In this document: positions 34,776-47,532 of the stretch, in pieces
Numbering within the stretch: position 1 is the first letter of the stretch
How the letters are laid out: each line of letters starts with the position of its first letter
Origin: Phycomyces nitens
Taxonomy: Eukaryota > Mucoromycota > Mucoromycetes > Mucorales > Phycomycetaceae
DNA length: 64,000 nt
Direction: 5' to 3'
Assembly (NCBI GenBank): GCA_022702545.1
Contig: JAHRBC010000001.1
Location: 4,092,001-4,156,000, forward strand
The notes under the pieces: model-generated
What the model was told of the DNA's origin: nothing
The model's input: the letters and a program-made list of their open reading frames with translations, nothing else
Databases searched by the model: none
Translations under genes and position numbers: made by a program

Positions 34776-35770
34776 CAGCTACCAGTCCTTCCGCCATAGT
34801 GCAATGGCCGTATAGGACCTGTTTGTCCTTCTCTTGCTCCTAGACAAGCTGTTGTTAGAGTTTCCAGAGAGGAATTTGATAACATAGTCAACCTCTTGTC
34901 CACCTTGGATAAAAAAATGACAACCATGTGCAATGATTTTGGCACACTCAAGGATAGTGGAAGCAAGATGCACTGCAAAAGAAGGGCCATTTTAGTGTAC
35001 TAATATTTATAAAATTCTTGACTGAATGATAAAGATTTGTTATAATATTTGCCAAATTTTTCAATATTAAATTTTTAGGATTCGTTGTCTGAATGATTCC
35101 AATCAGTATACTGAAACGTCAAAGCGCAAAAAGCAAAAGGTGGATTATTTTTTTTGTGCTTTTTTTGGCACAAAAATTGGGGAGTTTCTTTTTTTTTGAT
35201 CCCATATTTTCTAGCCCCGAAGGATTCAGTTCTTTAAATTACTTTATATAGGTTGCTCTTTTCAATATTAAAGCAGTGTCTTCATAGGATTCAGTATGAA
35301 TTTGGTATGAATTCATGGCAGATACAGGCCAAAGATGTAGTTTATTATAGTTTTTATTGGATAAAAAAAGCTTTCCTAATGATTTCTATTCGTTCTCATC
35401 TCTACTCACTCCTACTTTTATTGCCTAATATGCTAGCCTTGCCCTTTTCTCAATTGGATGGGTATTCTTTTACTCATCCGGAAAATATATGGGTTACCCT
35501 GGTCTACTAGACCCCCTACCTTCCTTTGTTACTTGCTGCGGCACTGCTTACGTGGGTGTTTATTTTCTTTTTAAAAAAAAAGAGGGTGGCTAGATAATTT
35601 CTATGGGTGTATTTTAGCAGACTGTAAAATAATTTGAATGGAACAACAATACTTACATTGGTATTTATATTGAGAGAACTTGAATACTTTGATAAATGGT
35701 ATGGAAAATTTCAGTAATATCTATTAAGAATATGTCAGGCAAATAATATAAACATTGAGTGGTTATATAC
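34776..35770. other. No gene recognised
   Basis: AT-rich. Short open stretches on both strands without recognisable motifs. Confidence 0.4.
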
Positions 35771-36319
35771 TTACTTGGTAATCAGTGTAATGGGCGCAAT
35801 GGCTGACCAGATGAAGAATATTTCGATTATATCTATTAGATAATAGATTAGTAAAGTGATATAAGGGCTGAAAGGTTGTATACTTACTTGGTAATGGGTA
35901 TAACGGACACAATTACTGACCAGATGACATGGAATTGGCACATACCAGATGACCAAAAAAATTCTAATGAATGGAATGAATGTTAATAAAGCATGTCTAG
36001 TGTATAAAGGAGTTTCATCATACCATAATATACAGCAAAGTGCTCCTCTGTATTTGTTTGTAATGGGAGGCCGTGAATTACTAAGCAGAGCAATGAGCTT
36101 GTGGAAACTGAATGAGATAATAAAAAAGAACATTACTAGTATACCAGAGTTATTGACATAAACCAGCAGCCCTTGTATGGATTTAGAAAAGAATATCTGG
36201 ACAAATATAAATTCATGATGAGTAAAAAAATTTTTTAAAAGAGAATGATGCTTACCATGCCGAAAAGTAAAGGAAAGGAAAAGAAAAGAAAAGAATAAAG
36301 GTTGAAAGCAAAAATTCAA
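35771..36319 (-). other. Remnant F third-gene region: chain of short hydrophobic exon-like blocks
   Basis: A long open frame rich in Phe, Ile, Leu and Tyr, with donor/acceptor-like sites inside (GGTAAGCAT, GGTATACTAG, GGTATGATG, several CAG/TAG acceptors, and ITK-GTAAGT twice at about 35770 and 35885 where two similar blocks repeat). It faces away from the accessory remnant F, as in elements A, C and P. It might be part of a spliced membrane-protein gene. Confidence 0.3.
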
Positions 36320-36660
36320 TAGAGATCAACGGCAATATTGAGTGTCCCGAATGTGACGTGGAACTAATAAGCCCACTTAATAAGACGATTTGTATTTTTG
36401 AAACAGAACCCAAATATTACAAATGGATTAGTCAGTGCAAGCAAATTAAATGGATTAGCCAGTTGAAGCAGATTACTAAGTATACCTGACAGCATAATGT
36501 AAGCAAAGATCAAAATACTATAAAACCTCTTTAGAAAGAAGTATACCTTTTAATTATTTTTAATTACTTTCTCATGTATGTATTATTTATGGAATATTTC
36601 AAAATCTATTGGAAAATAGATATTCATAATCAACAAACCTCACACTTTAATATATTTTTC

Positions 36661-37091
36661 TAGTATTCAGTGTCTCAATTTCTATCATCAAGCTCCAAAA
36701 AGACCTACAAGTCGACTACCAAGAAGACAATTGGGAAGACTAGTTCCACTAGACCAGCAGGAACCATGATGCAGACAATCCTTCCTGCTCCAAGCAACAA
36801 CGCCAAACAGGACGGCGCAGTGTTGTCAAACCTGTTGGCTCTTCACACAAGACTGAATGAGTCACATTTCCTGTTGCAGCAGGTCCATCAAGGGATGGAA
36901 TCCCTCAAGAACTCAAATGGCAACAGTAGCCAAGTTTCCCCCCATCAAGCTCCACCACCACAGATGTATATGAAGTATTGACTTCCATCGGTCTCGGTAG
37001 GATATCTATATATAAATATTAATTTTATATCGATGAATTACTTACTCTATATCATATAGCATCTCATACGATCAGAGACAAGAAATGTCTT
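36661..37091 (+). pseudogene. Remnant F: accessory gene exon 1 and start of exon 2, cut by A2
   Basis: Open from about 36661 to a TGA at 36979-36981: Ser/Thr/Lys-rich start, then LSNLLALHTRLNESHFLLQQ (helical, as in exon 1 of the other accessory genes). Continuing past the TGA the frame reaches a donor (TCG|GTAGGA), and a CATATAG acceptor at 37059 opens a block HLIRSETRN that matches the first residues of exon 2 in P elements (RHIRDYL, RLIHGYM). A2 begins at 37092 inside this exon. Confidence 0.5.
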
Positions 37092-37343
37092 CACTGCAAA
37101 AATACCCCTGATTCCCATATGTGTAGTTCATACAGTAGGTATGGGATATAAAGGTCAATTTTCTAGCTCAGGCCCTTTTTTGTGAGTTAAGAGAAAAAAC
37201 CATATTTTTGATAGATTTTATTGGTTGTAGAGAATAGTGTAGCATGAAAAATAAATATTAAACTCAAATCATATTAAATAAACTATACCTGAATATATCT
37301 TCTTTACTGTTAAACCAAAACATTTTAAATTATTTATTAAACA

Positions 37344-40300
37344 ATGGCTCCTATCCGTAAATCTACAAGAACAAAAGAATGCAGATGTTCTATTTGCAAG
37401 AACAAAGAAGGAGGATTTGATTTTCTCACAGCTCAAACATTTAAGCGTCATATGCTTAAAGAAGATGCCAAAAACAGTTTTTTTGGTGGTAGATGTAAGA
37501 TATATTTTATATTTGGATTTGTAAATTATTTAATTAATAATAAATATGTTTTTGAATTAAATAGCAATGGAAATTGTTGATGATGAAGAGCAATACTTTG
37601 AGGCCGTAGACAATGTAGAGGCCATGGATTTTGAGTCTGGTGGTAAGGATTTTTTAAAATTTTATTGTTTTTTTATTAAACCAATGTTGTTACGCTTGGG
37701 CAGACTTGGAAACCGATATTGAAGGACATGAGGGGGTACAAGAACCCATTAGAAACCTATCTCTTTCTGTATCTGACGCCATTTTTGGTGCAGAGGATGA
37801 ATGCAGCTCAGTTGGTGACTCTGACTCTGACTCTGATAGCGAAAGTGAAGATGAGATGCTTGATAATGAAGGATTGTGTAGTACCTGAGATGCTAATCCA
37901 CCCATCTATATAGATTGTATATTAATGAGGTGTTTTGTGTTGATATTTTTCAGAATTCAACTCAGAATTGAGTTTCATTCACGGCTTTGTGGTCAAGGCT
38001 CTTGCCCTGTTCATTTCCTTTTACGTTGTCAATGAAGGCGCAATTATCTTGATTGCAATTGTAAACAAGATCCTGGATTTTTTTGGCGATTCTTTCCGAG
38101 TCCCATCAAGTGTCTCTGGTCTCAAAAGCATGGCAGGAATGAACACCTTGACAAAGGGAATCAAAAAATATATTGCATGTGGTGAATGCCACAGTATTTA
38201 TGAGAATGATGGTGCACCTTTTTTCTGTACCTTTAACAAGTTTGGAAACAGCGCCTTGTGTGGCCATAGCTTGTTCAAGTCCAGTTCGTCCACAATCCCA
38301 AAGAAATCGTATGTGTACCAATCTGTCAAACACTCTCTGCAGACTCTCTTTTCTCGGCCCGATTTCGAAACCCAAATCAACTCTTGGAATTGTGGTCCCA
38401 AAGTGGAAAAGACAATGTTTGATGTGTACGATGGTGCGATGTGGAACAGTCTCAAAGACATCAATGGTGACCTCTTTGTTCATGACAGCCGCTCTATAAT
38501 GCTGACGCTGAATATTGACTGGTTTCAGCCATTTGATGGTGTGTCATATTCGTGTGGTGCCATTTACTTGGCAGTAAACAATCTTCCTCGCAATGTCAGG
38601 TTTAAAAAGGAGAACGTCATCCTCGTGGGATTAATGCCTGGACCTAAAGAAGCAAAGACATCAGAAATCAATAACTATCTCAGACCTCTTGTTGACAAAT
38701 TGGAAGAGCTGTACCTGGGTATCAAGGTCAAGACCCACCAATGTCCATCTCGTGTGAGAATCCACGCTGCTCTCTTTGTTGTTGCTTGTGATATCCCCGC
38801 TGCAAGAAAAGTATGTGGATTCACATCCCATACCAGTACCAATGCCTGTCATAAATGCAATCGTCAATTCTCTCAGTTAGCTGGAACGAGCTCTGTTAAT
38901 TATTCTGGATTTGATTCTTCAAAGTGGCTCCTTCGCACTAGAGATGATAATCGTAAGGATGCTGAGGTCTGGAGAAATGCAGCCACTCAAGCTGAGAGGC
39001 AGCGCCTTGAAGTTGCCAGTGGTGTTTGCTGGTCCAAACTGCATTGTCTCCAGTACTTTGATGTTGTCCGCTGCACGATCATCAATCCAATGCACAATCT
39101 TTTCTTAGGCACTGCCAAGAGAATGATGGAGAGATGGGTTGCAGATGGTCTAATTGACAGTAGGAAACTTGTTGCCATGCAGAAGATGGTGGAGAAAATG
39201 GTGTTGCCAGCCGACTATACAGCACTAAAGACAAAGATTGGGAAGGGGTTCCCATTCATGAAGGCTGACAAGTGGAAGTTGTGGTGCTTGGTGTACTCCC
39301 CCGTGGTGTTGAAGAACGTGTTGCCACTGCCAATGTTCAAAAACTGGATGTTCTTTGTGAATGCCTGCCGTTTGCTTTCAAAACCAAGTATCTCAGAGGA
39401 TGATATCAAAGACGTGCACAAGAACTTGGAGCAGTTTGGTAAAGGTTGTGAGCAACTGTATGAGCCTGACCTCCTCTCCCCCAATATGCACTTACATCTT
39501 CACCTTCGTGAAACCGTTCTGGACTTTGGTCCAGTTTACAGCTACTGGCTCTTTGGTTTCGAGAGGTACAATAGTATACTCAAGAATATCAACACCAACA
39601 GGAGAAGTGGGTTTGAGACCACGTATATGAGAAGTTTCGTTGAGGATACAAGAAAGCGAGATTTTGTTCGTGGTTTCCTAAGCACACCAAATGGACAATA
39701 TTTCTCAGACGTATTCAGCAAGCTGACCATACATCCGAACATCACCACAGCCCAAATTCCATGCCTTGACTTGTCTGCCTTCTCATTACCAGAATTTCTT
39801 GAATTTGCAGAGAACCCATTGTTAACAATTTGTGGTAATGAGCCTTTGCCGCCGTCAACTCTGCCATTGAAAAAGAAACCAATGAGCATGATGCCTAGAC
39901 TGGAATACAATTGTCTAGTGGAGTATTACCAGGTTGTCCATGGAGACAAAAACATTAACAGCTGCAAAGACACCATGGCCTCAACCGCTTTTGTCAAGGA
40001 CTGGATTGAAATGCTTGCGTCAATCAACATCATGGGCCAAATATTCAAAGGAAGGAGTGGTAAACGTCGAAATGGGTCATACATCCAAGTATTGTTTGTT
40101 GAGGAAAAGACCGAGGCAGTGTACGCGTATGTTGGAGAGATTCAGTATCTATTTGTTCACACATTTAGTCCTGCTGTTTCTTCTTCGCATCGTGGAAATG
40201 CCTACAACAGTCAACACACTTTTGCTTTTGTAAACTGGTTCAAGACCACATCAGACACCACCAGAGAGGCTGAAGGAATTGAGGTTCACAAGGATGAATT

Positions 40301-40433
40301 TTCGGCTCTTGACTTTCAAAGCATTCTTCCTGTCCATTGGATTCTCCTGCCTGTTGCAATTGTGGATTATAAATCTAGTAGTAACATTAACAAAAAACTA
40401 GTTGTCCCTTTGCCTAGAAAGGTTTCCGCCTAA
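37344..40433 (+). CDS. A2 Tnp2/DUF4218 transposase, open main exon
   Basis: Exons as in A1: ATG 37344 with ECRCSICKNKEGG and FKRH; MEIVDDEEQYFEAV; LSVSDAIFGAEDE with a DSDSDSDSE tract; main exon from about 37953 with LDFFGDSFRVPSSVSG (frame kept by seven T), YIACGECHSIYE, FDVYDGAMWNSLKD, LNIDWFQPFDGVSYSCGAIY, GLMPGPKEAKTSEINNYL, ACDIPAARK, CHKCNRQF, MHNLFLGTAKRM, MHLHLHLRETVLDFGPVYSY, FERYNSILKN. It is open to TAA at 40431-40433. The donor after the acidic exon reads GAAG|GATTGT where A1 and A3 have GAAG|GTCTGT, so correct splicing of the third intron is doubtful. A NPMHN replaces DPMHN, which may matter for catalysis. Confidence 0.83.
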
Positions 40434-40528
40434 ATATATTTATCTTATCTCTCTTGTTCTTAATCATAACTTCATAGTTTGCTTTGCGAATCATGTGTTT
40501 AAAAAGTAAAAAAGACAAAAACAAAGAT

Positions 40529-40779
40529 TTATTCATTTTTGAACATCCAGGCAGGCAAATTCAAAGTCAGGTGACTTGGGGCAGGAATCTCCTTGATCGT
40601 TTTTTGCTATCTGGGCATTCTTGTCTTTGTCTTTGTTGATGACCATCTAAGGTCATCCTCTCTTGCAAGACGGTCAATGGCCTCCAGAAGCCGGTTCAAC
40701 TATATTAAATTTATCAGTCTTTTCTCATCAATCAGCACATCACTCTACAAAATATTAATTACCTCATCGCTTCTCCAAC
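40529..40779 (-). pseudogene. A2 accessory gene remnant: exon 4 and 17 nt of exon 3
   Basis: Exon 4 (40699-40529) matches A1 and A3 in length (171 nt) and text (LNRLLEAIDRL). Exon 3 is cut at 40779 by the start of A3. Confidence 0.75.
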
Positions 40780-41031
40780 CACTGCAAAAATACCCCCGAT
40801 TCCCATATGTGTAGTTGATACAGTAGGTATGGGATATAAAGGTCAATTTTCTAGCTCAGGCCCTTTTTTGTGAGTTCAGAGAGAAAAAATATTTTTGATG
40901 GATTTTATTGGGTGTAGGCGATTGTGTAGCATGAAAAAAATAATTATTAAACTCAAAGTATATCAAATAAACTGTACCTGAATATATCTTCTTTACTGTT
41001 AAACCAAAACATTTCAATTATTTATTAAACA

Positions 41032-44000
41032 ATGGCTCCTATCCGTAAATCTACAAGAACAAAAGAATGTAGATGTTCTATTTGCAAGAACAAAGAGGGT
41101 GGATTTGATTTTCTCACAGCTCAAACATTTAAGCGTCATATGCTTAAAGAAGATGCCAAAAACAGTTTTTTCGGTGGTAGATGTAAGATATATTTTATAT
41201 TTTAATTTGAAAATTATTTAATTAATAATAAATACATTTTTGAATTAAATAGTAATGGAAATTGTTGATACTGAAGAGCAATACTTTGAGGCCGTAGACA
41301 ATGTAGAGGCCATGGATTTTGAGTCTGGTGGTAAGGATTTCTTAAAATTTTATTGTTTTTTTATTAAATTAATTTTTTTTACACCTGGGCAGACTTGGAA
41401 AACGGCGTTGAAGAATATGAGGGGGTACAAGAACCCATTAGAAACCTACCTCTCTCTGAGTCCGATGCCATTTTTGGTGCAGAGGATGAATGTAGCTCAG
41501 TTGGTGACTCTGACTCTGACTCTGACAGTGAAAGTGAAGACGAGATGAATGATGATGAAGGTCTGTATAGTATCTGAGCTGATAATCACTCTATCTATAT
41601 AAATATTATATATTAATATGCTTTTTTTTTTGATTAATATGTTTCTAGAATTCAACTCAGAATTGAGTTTCATTCACGGCTTTATAGTCAAGGCTCTTGC
41701 CCTGTTCATTTCCTTTTACGTTGTCAATGAAGGCGCGATTATCTTGATTGCAATCGTGAACAAGATCCTGGATTTTTTTGGCGATTCTTTCCGAGTCCCA
41801 TCAAGTGTCTCTGGTCTCAAAAGTATGGCAGGAATGAATGCATTGACAAAGGGAATCAAGAAGTATGTTGCATGTGGTGAATGTCACAGCATTTACGAGA
41901 ACGATGGTGCACCTCTTTTCTGTACATTTGACAAGTTTGAAAACAGCGCCTTGTGTGGCCATGGCTTGTTCAAGTCCAATTTGTCATCTGTCCCAAAAAA
42001 ATCGTATATCTACCAGTCAATCAAACACTCTATCCAAACACTCTTTTCTCAGCCTGATTTTGAATCACAGATCAACTCTTGGAATCGTGGTCCCAAGGTG
42101 GAAAAGACTATGTTTGATATATATGATGGCGCGATGTGGAACGAGTTGCCTGATGTGAATGGAATCCCCTTTGTTGACAGCGAGCGCTCTCTTATGCTGA
42201 CATTAAACATTGACTGGTTCCAACCATTCGATGGTGTCACGTATTCTTGTGGTGCCATCTACCTTGCTGTCAACAACCTTCCTCGTGATGTCAGATTCAA
42301 GAAGGAAAATATCATCCTCGTTGGTTTGATGCCTGGGCCCAGAGAAGCAAAAACCTCAGAGATAAATCACTATCTCAAACCACTGGTCAATGAGTTGGAG
42401 GATCTCTATAAAGGAATCAGAATGAAGACTCATCAATGCCCATCTGGTGCAACTGTCCGTGCCGCTCTTTTCCTGGTCACTTGTGACATCCCTGCCGCAA
42501 GGAAAGTATGTGGGTTCACATCCCATACAAGTACAAATGCTTGTCATAAGTGTAATCGTCGGTTCAATCAGTTAGCTGGAACGAACTCTGTTGATTATTC
42601 TGGATTTGATTTCTCAAAGTGGCTCCTTCGCACTAAGAATGATAATCATAAGGATGCTGAGGTCTGGAGAAATGCAGCCACTCAAGCTGAGAGACAGCGC
42701 CTTGAAGTTGCCAGTGGTGTTCGCTGGTCCGAACTGCATCGTCTCCAGTACTTTGATGTTGTCCGCTGCACGATCATTGATCCAATGCACAATCTCTTCT
42801 TAGGCACTGCCAAGAGGATGATGGAGAGATGGGTTGCAGATGGAGTAATCAACGATAAGAGTCTCGTTGCCATGCAGAAGATGGTGGAAAAGATGGTGTT
42901 GCCGCCAGATTATACTCCATTAAAGACGAAGATTGCAAAGGGGTTCCCCTTCATGAAAGCTGATGAGTGGAAGTCGTGGTGTTTGGTATACTCTCCCGTG
43001 GTATTGAAGAACGTGCTGCCACTGCCAATGTTCAAAAATTGGATGTTTTTTGTAAATGCCTGCCGTTTTTTGACCAAGCCAAGTATCTCTGAGGACGATA
43101 TTGAGGAAGCGCATCGCAATCTGGAGCAGTTTGGCAAAGGTTGTGAGCAATTATATGAGTCTGACCTCCTCTCTCCCAACATGCACCTCCATCTTCACCT
43201 TCGTGAAACGGTTCTGGACTTTGGTCCAGTTTATGGCTACTGGCTTTTTGGTTTTGAGAGGTACAACAGTATCCTCAAAAACATCAACACGAACAGGAAA
43301 GGTGGATTCGAGGCCACATACATGAGAAGCTTTGTTGAGGATACACGAAAGGCAGATTTTGTTCGTGGGTTTCTGAGCACAGCCAATGGATATCATTTGT
43401 CAGATATCTTTCGCATGTTTACCAATACCCCAGACACTATATCCACGCCAGCACATTCTCATTATTTCTCTACCTTCTCATTGCCTGATTTTGTTGAATA
43501 TGCTGAAAATCTATTGATAACAGTATATGGTAACGAGCCTTTGCCACCATCAACACTCCCATTGAAAAAGAAGCCCATGAGTATGATGAGTAGGGCAGAA
43601 TATGACTGTTTGATGGAATATTACCAGGTTGCCTACAATGACAGGTCCATCAAAGGCTGTAATGACACCATGGCTTCCTCTGCTTTTGTCAATGACTGGA
43701 TCGAAATGCTCAAGTCTGTCAGTATTCTAGGCCAGATGTTCAAAGGAAGGAGTGGTAGAAATCAAAAAGGATCATACATCCAAGCATTATTTGTTGAGGA
43801 AAAGACCGAGGCAGTGTACGCGTATGTTGGAGAGATTCAGTATCTATTTGTTCACGCATTTAGCCCTGCTGTTTCTTCTTGACATCATGGAAATGCCTAT
43901 AACAGTCAACACACCTTTGCTTTTGTGAACTGGTTCAAAACTACGTCAGACACCACCAGAGAGGCTGAAGGCATTGAGATTCACAAGGACGAATTTTCAG

Positions 44001-44128
44001 CTCTTGACTTTCAAAGCATTCTTCCTGTCCATTGGATTCTCCTGCCTGTTGCAATTGTGGATTATAAATCTAGTAGTAACATTAACAAAAAACTAGTTGT
44101 CCCTTTGCCTAGAAAGGTTTCCGCCTAA
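41032..44128 (+). pseudogene. A3 Tnp2/DUF4218 transposase with one in-frame TGA
   Basis: Exons as in A1 and A2 (ATG 41032; seven-T tract intact). Main exon motifs: FDIYDGAMWNELPD, LNIDWFQPFDGVTYSCGAIY, GLMPGPREAKTSEINHYL, TCDIPAARK, CHKCNRRF, DPMHNLFLGTAKRM, MHLHLHLRETVLDFGPVYGY. TGA at 43880-43882 falls near residue 754 of the main exon, where A1 has TCA and A2 TCG (Ser). Downstream the frame is open to TAA at 44126-44128. The lost C-terminal 82 residues include the FAFVNWF and PVHWILLPVAIV segments. Confidence 0.85.
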
Positions 44129-44223
44129 ATATATTTATTTTATCTCTCTTGGTTTTAATTATAATTTTATAGGTTGTTTTGCGAATCATGTGTTTAAAAA
44201 GTAAAAAAGACAAAAACAAAGAT

Positions 44224-45455
44224 TTATTCATTTTTGAATGTCCAGACAGGCAAATTCAAAGTCAGGTGACTTGGGGCAGGAATCTCCTTGACTGATGTTT
44301 GCTGTCTGGGCATTCTTGTCTTTGTCTTTGGTCCAGACCGTTTCAGATCATCCTCTCTTGAAAAACGGTCAATGACCTCCAGAAGCCGGTTCAACTATAT
44401 TAAATTTATCAGTCTTTTATCAGCACTCAGCACATCACTCTACAAAATATTAATTACCTCATCGCTTCTCCAGCTGGGACGAGCAACATGGAGAACACGC
44501 ATGGTGATACCAGGTGCAACATCTTCCATGCCCGACTCACCATCAGACATCACATCCTTTTGGAGGACATGGAGATAGGCCATCTCATCAGGGTTTTCAG
44601 GCTTATGGCTCATCTCCTCATTGATTGCCCTCCAGTGACGTTTGTAGGCCTCTACCCTGCGCAAGTGGATCTATAAAAATTTTCAGATTAAATTAAAAAT
44701 ATCAAATTGTCTTTATACTAACCTCGACGAGCCTGGTATTAGCCCGAACCTTTCTCTTCTTGGTAGAAGCTTGCTCTTCACTCATGTTTGAAGTGAGATG
44801 GTAGTACTTGTAATTGTTTTTAATTTTTTGCACTACCATGCCAGGCCAAAAACCAGCAGCACGAGGCTGCAAGAGAATGTAGTCTCTCAAGTAGTTGATG
44901 ACCCTGACATTGTCTGGGTGGTTGATCTTCTTGTCCTTATTCCATTTCTGTTTGCCTTCATTCTCGGCAATCAGAGCAGGATCATTAGACGTGAAGTTCT
45001 TCTTCCACATCTTCTCATTAATGAATTCCTAGATATAATTTATTAGAAAATATTTTTTGACAAAATAATAATAATATTCATACCAAGACAATCGCACTCA
45101 TATCACTGGTACCAAGTGAGCTGGAGGGGCCAACAGAAGGAGCCATTCCAACGGGACCAGCTTGGCCAAGAGGGAGCTGGCTCTGGGCACTACTGGCATG
45201 GGCTTCCATGAACGTACTCATGGTCTGGTTAGTCTTGCCAGTGATATCGTATACTATCCCCATTCTTGACTTGAGGAACCTCAAGTCTTCAAGGACAGTG
45301 GCCATTTCTGTCTGTCCTTGACTACTTTCCTCACTGCTACTGGGGGCCCTTGGAAGGATTTCACGCTGGCTAATACGGCCAGCAGCAACACGGTGAATGG
45401 GAGCAGTTGGGTTTGCTCTGGCTTTGCGTCCTGAGTTTCTCTGGTTTGAAGACAT
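44224..45455 (-). CDS. A3 accessory protein, 353 aa, four exons
   Basis: Exons 45455-45084 (372 nt), 45028-44723 (306), 44670-44458 (213) and 44394-44224 (171), identical in length to A1, all phase 0 with GT-AG introns. It differs from A1 mainly by substitutions. Exon 2 has NVRVINYLRDYIL, GFWPGMVVQKIKNNYKYYH and a basic end; exon 3 YKRHWRAINEEMSHKP, VMSDGESGMEDV and RPSWRSDE. Conservation of frame and exon lengths with many differences between the two copies suggests selection for a protein. Likely DNA-binding; function unproven. Confidence 0.78.
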
Positions 45456-45732
45456 TTTCTAAATATTTTTTTTAAAATAAAATAAAATAATAAGCATAAA
45501 TAAATCCATATATATTAACATATATTTCTTTGAATACATAAACGTACATAATAATTTGCAGTATAAGGTATAGTGTCAAATAAGAACAATAGTATTATAT
45601 ATATATATAAAAGACTGTATTTATATCTTTAAAAACAATATCTGGAGTACAATAAAAAAAAAGAGTCTTGGGTACACAGTTTTCATAATCCCATTATTCT
45701 CATAATTTATTAGGGCTTACTATAATCTAAAA

Positions 45733-46173
45733 ATGCGTATGAATTCTTTTTTCCCGATTTTCTCTTTTTCTCTTTCTTTTTACTTTTTGCTTCCTTTATA
45801 CTTTCTGGTAAGTATTTAAAAATTTTCACGCAATTAAAGACAACCTTTAACATTTTTTCAATTATCTAAAAGACATCCTATAGTCACTTTTATTCATGCT
45901 TACACAAGAAAAAGGTAAATAGGTGCACTATTTTTTATTGCTGTTGCTAATCAGTAATCTTCATCTTGTAGATTCAGAACAACTCATTTCAATCGCAATG
46001 GCCAAAGATGACAATGATGAAGTTGAATGGACAGAATGTACTTGGTATGTTTAAATATTCTATCACTATTAATACTAATATATTCTGTCTTTACTATCAG
46101 CTCTTTATATTAAACAAAATTGCTGCGTTTTAACAAAGACATGGAATATCCAACAAGCCAGTTTGTCTTGGTA
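45733..46173 (+). CDS. A3 third gene candidate: spliced hydrophobic ORF of about 86 residues
   Basis: Exons 45733-45807, 45873-45914, 45972-46044 and 46101-46170, with donors GTAAGT, GTAAAT, GTATGT, GTAAGT and AG acceptors. The spliced frame starts MRMNSFFPIFSFSLSFYFLL, passes SCLHKKK, and stays open until a TGA formed at the next junction. Exons 1 and 2 match A1 codon for codon; exon 3 is one base shorter. It faces away from the accessory gene (divergent, 278 bp between start codons). Unknown function; a signal-anchored peptide is possible, a spliced non-coding RNA equally so. Confidence 0.38.
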
Positions 46174-46952
46174 AGTAATCAGTCATTCCTATTGCTTTTC
46201 TAACAGAAAAATATAGATATATTTTCTATTACGCGTACACATTTTTTGATTGCTATATCATTATCTATCTTGAAATACTGTTTGGTATACCTGAAAATTC
46301 GGTTTCAAAGTCTTGGTTGTCTACTCTGTTTGAGCAACTACTTTTCCAGTTATTCAAGATGATAGTCAATGAATCAGTCATGTTCTCTACCCGTGTTTCA
46401 AAAGGTAAAAAAAAATTAGTATCAATATAGCTATAGCCATGAATCTAGACCAGATTACTAGACTGTATATTATGAGAAAATATTTTATCAATAAAAATCT
46501 ATTTGTAAACTATTTTCCATGGCCTATTTATAAAGAGGTATAAAATAAACCCCCAATTGAAAGCGTTTAAAGTGTCAAATGGATTAAACAACCAATAAAT
46601 ATACGTCCTTTAGAACATAGGTGAATAGTTTGCAGAAAATAGTCGAAAAGTTTGCATCTTGATCTATTAAAAAATAGATTTTTTTATTGATATTGAAAAA
46701 ATAATTCATGTAACGTTTGACTAAAAAGAAATAAGATAACACTTTCAGTTATAGTTCTGTACACTCTTGAGTTTAACAAGCCTACACTTCCAAAAGCAGA
46801 GCTTTATATCCACCGAATTACTTCATTATCTTATATGTGTTGTTTTTTATATATGCAAGATAACATTTCAATTTAATTCTAGAATTTGTTTTTTATTTCA
46901 CTCAGAATTTTACATACTATCACATATGGGAATCGGGGGTATTTTTGCAGTG

Positions 46953-47532
46953 TTAAAAAGGCGCAGACTGCCTTTGCATGATAGCAAATGCAGCTACTTT
47001 ACTATTTAAAAAACTTTAAGCATTCTGCAAAGACTCAGACTCCATTGGATTAACAACCCAGCAACTCCACAATATTGAAGAATGTGCATGATATCAAGCA
47101 GTGTTTGGATATGCAACTGCATACCAGATTAACAAAGAAGCACGAGTGTTGTAAATGAGTATTGATCACCACTGAATCTGAGAGTAAGACTGACACTGCA
47201 AAAAATAAAGAAATTCCAATAACGTAAAAGTGGCAACAGCGATCTTAGGGGCACAACGTTTTCAGATGGGGCACAACGTTTCTGTTTTACCAAACTTTTT
47301 GAAAGTGACTTGTGGTCCGGCATCTAGTGCCTGTTCCCAGTTTACGGAATAAAATGTTGTGTCCTGAAAAAGATATTCAAAGACTTTAAATAAAACTTTC
47401 TTTTCTTTCATATACTCATCTCGTAAGAACTAATCTATTGCATCTATTAGTAATTTCCCCGGAGATTACAACAAAATCACTTTTCTCATGACCAGCTTGA
47501 AATTATAAATACTTTATAGAACTCGCTTCATT
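46953..47532. other. Junction between A3 and the Mutator-like gene
   Basis: No gene supported. It opens with LKRRRLPLHDSKC-coding sequence that faintly recalls the LKRR start of accessory exon 3, perhaps the other side of remnant F. The rest should hold the promoter and end of the Mutator-like element; no inverted repeat was found. Confidence 0.35.

Larger units (their letters stand above)
37092..40779 (+). mobile_element. Element A2: 5' 3.7 kb of an A-family element
   Basis: Starts CACTGCAAAAATACCCCTG at 37092 (CTT outside). It contains a full transposase gene and the last exon of the accessory gene, then stops at 40779 within accessory exon 3, where A3 begins. The remaining accessory exons and right end are missing. 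Confidence 0.85.
40780..46952 (+). mobile_element. Element A3: full-length A-family element (6173 bp)
   Basis: Perfect 32-bp terminal inverted repeats (40780-40811 and 46921-46952) beginning CACTGCAAAAATACCCCCG. Same content as A1. Flanking triplets differ (AAC left, TTA right), unlike the other complete elements. Confidence 0.92.
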
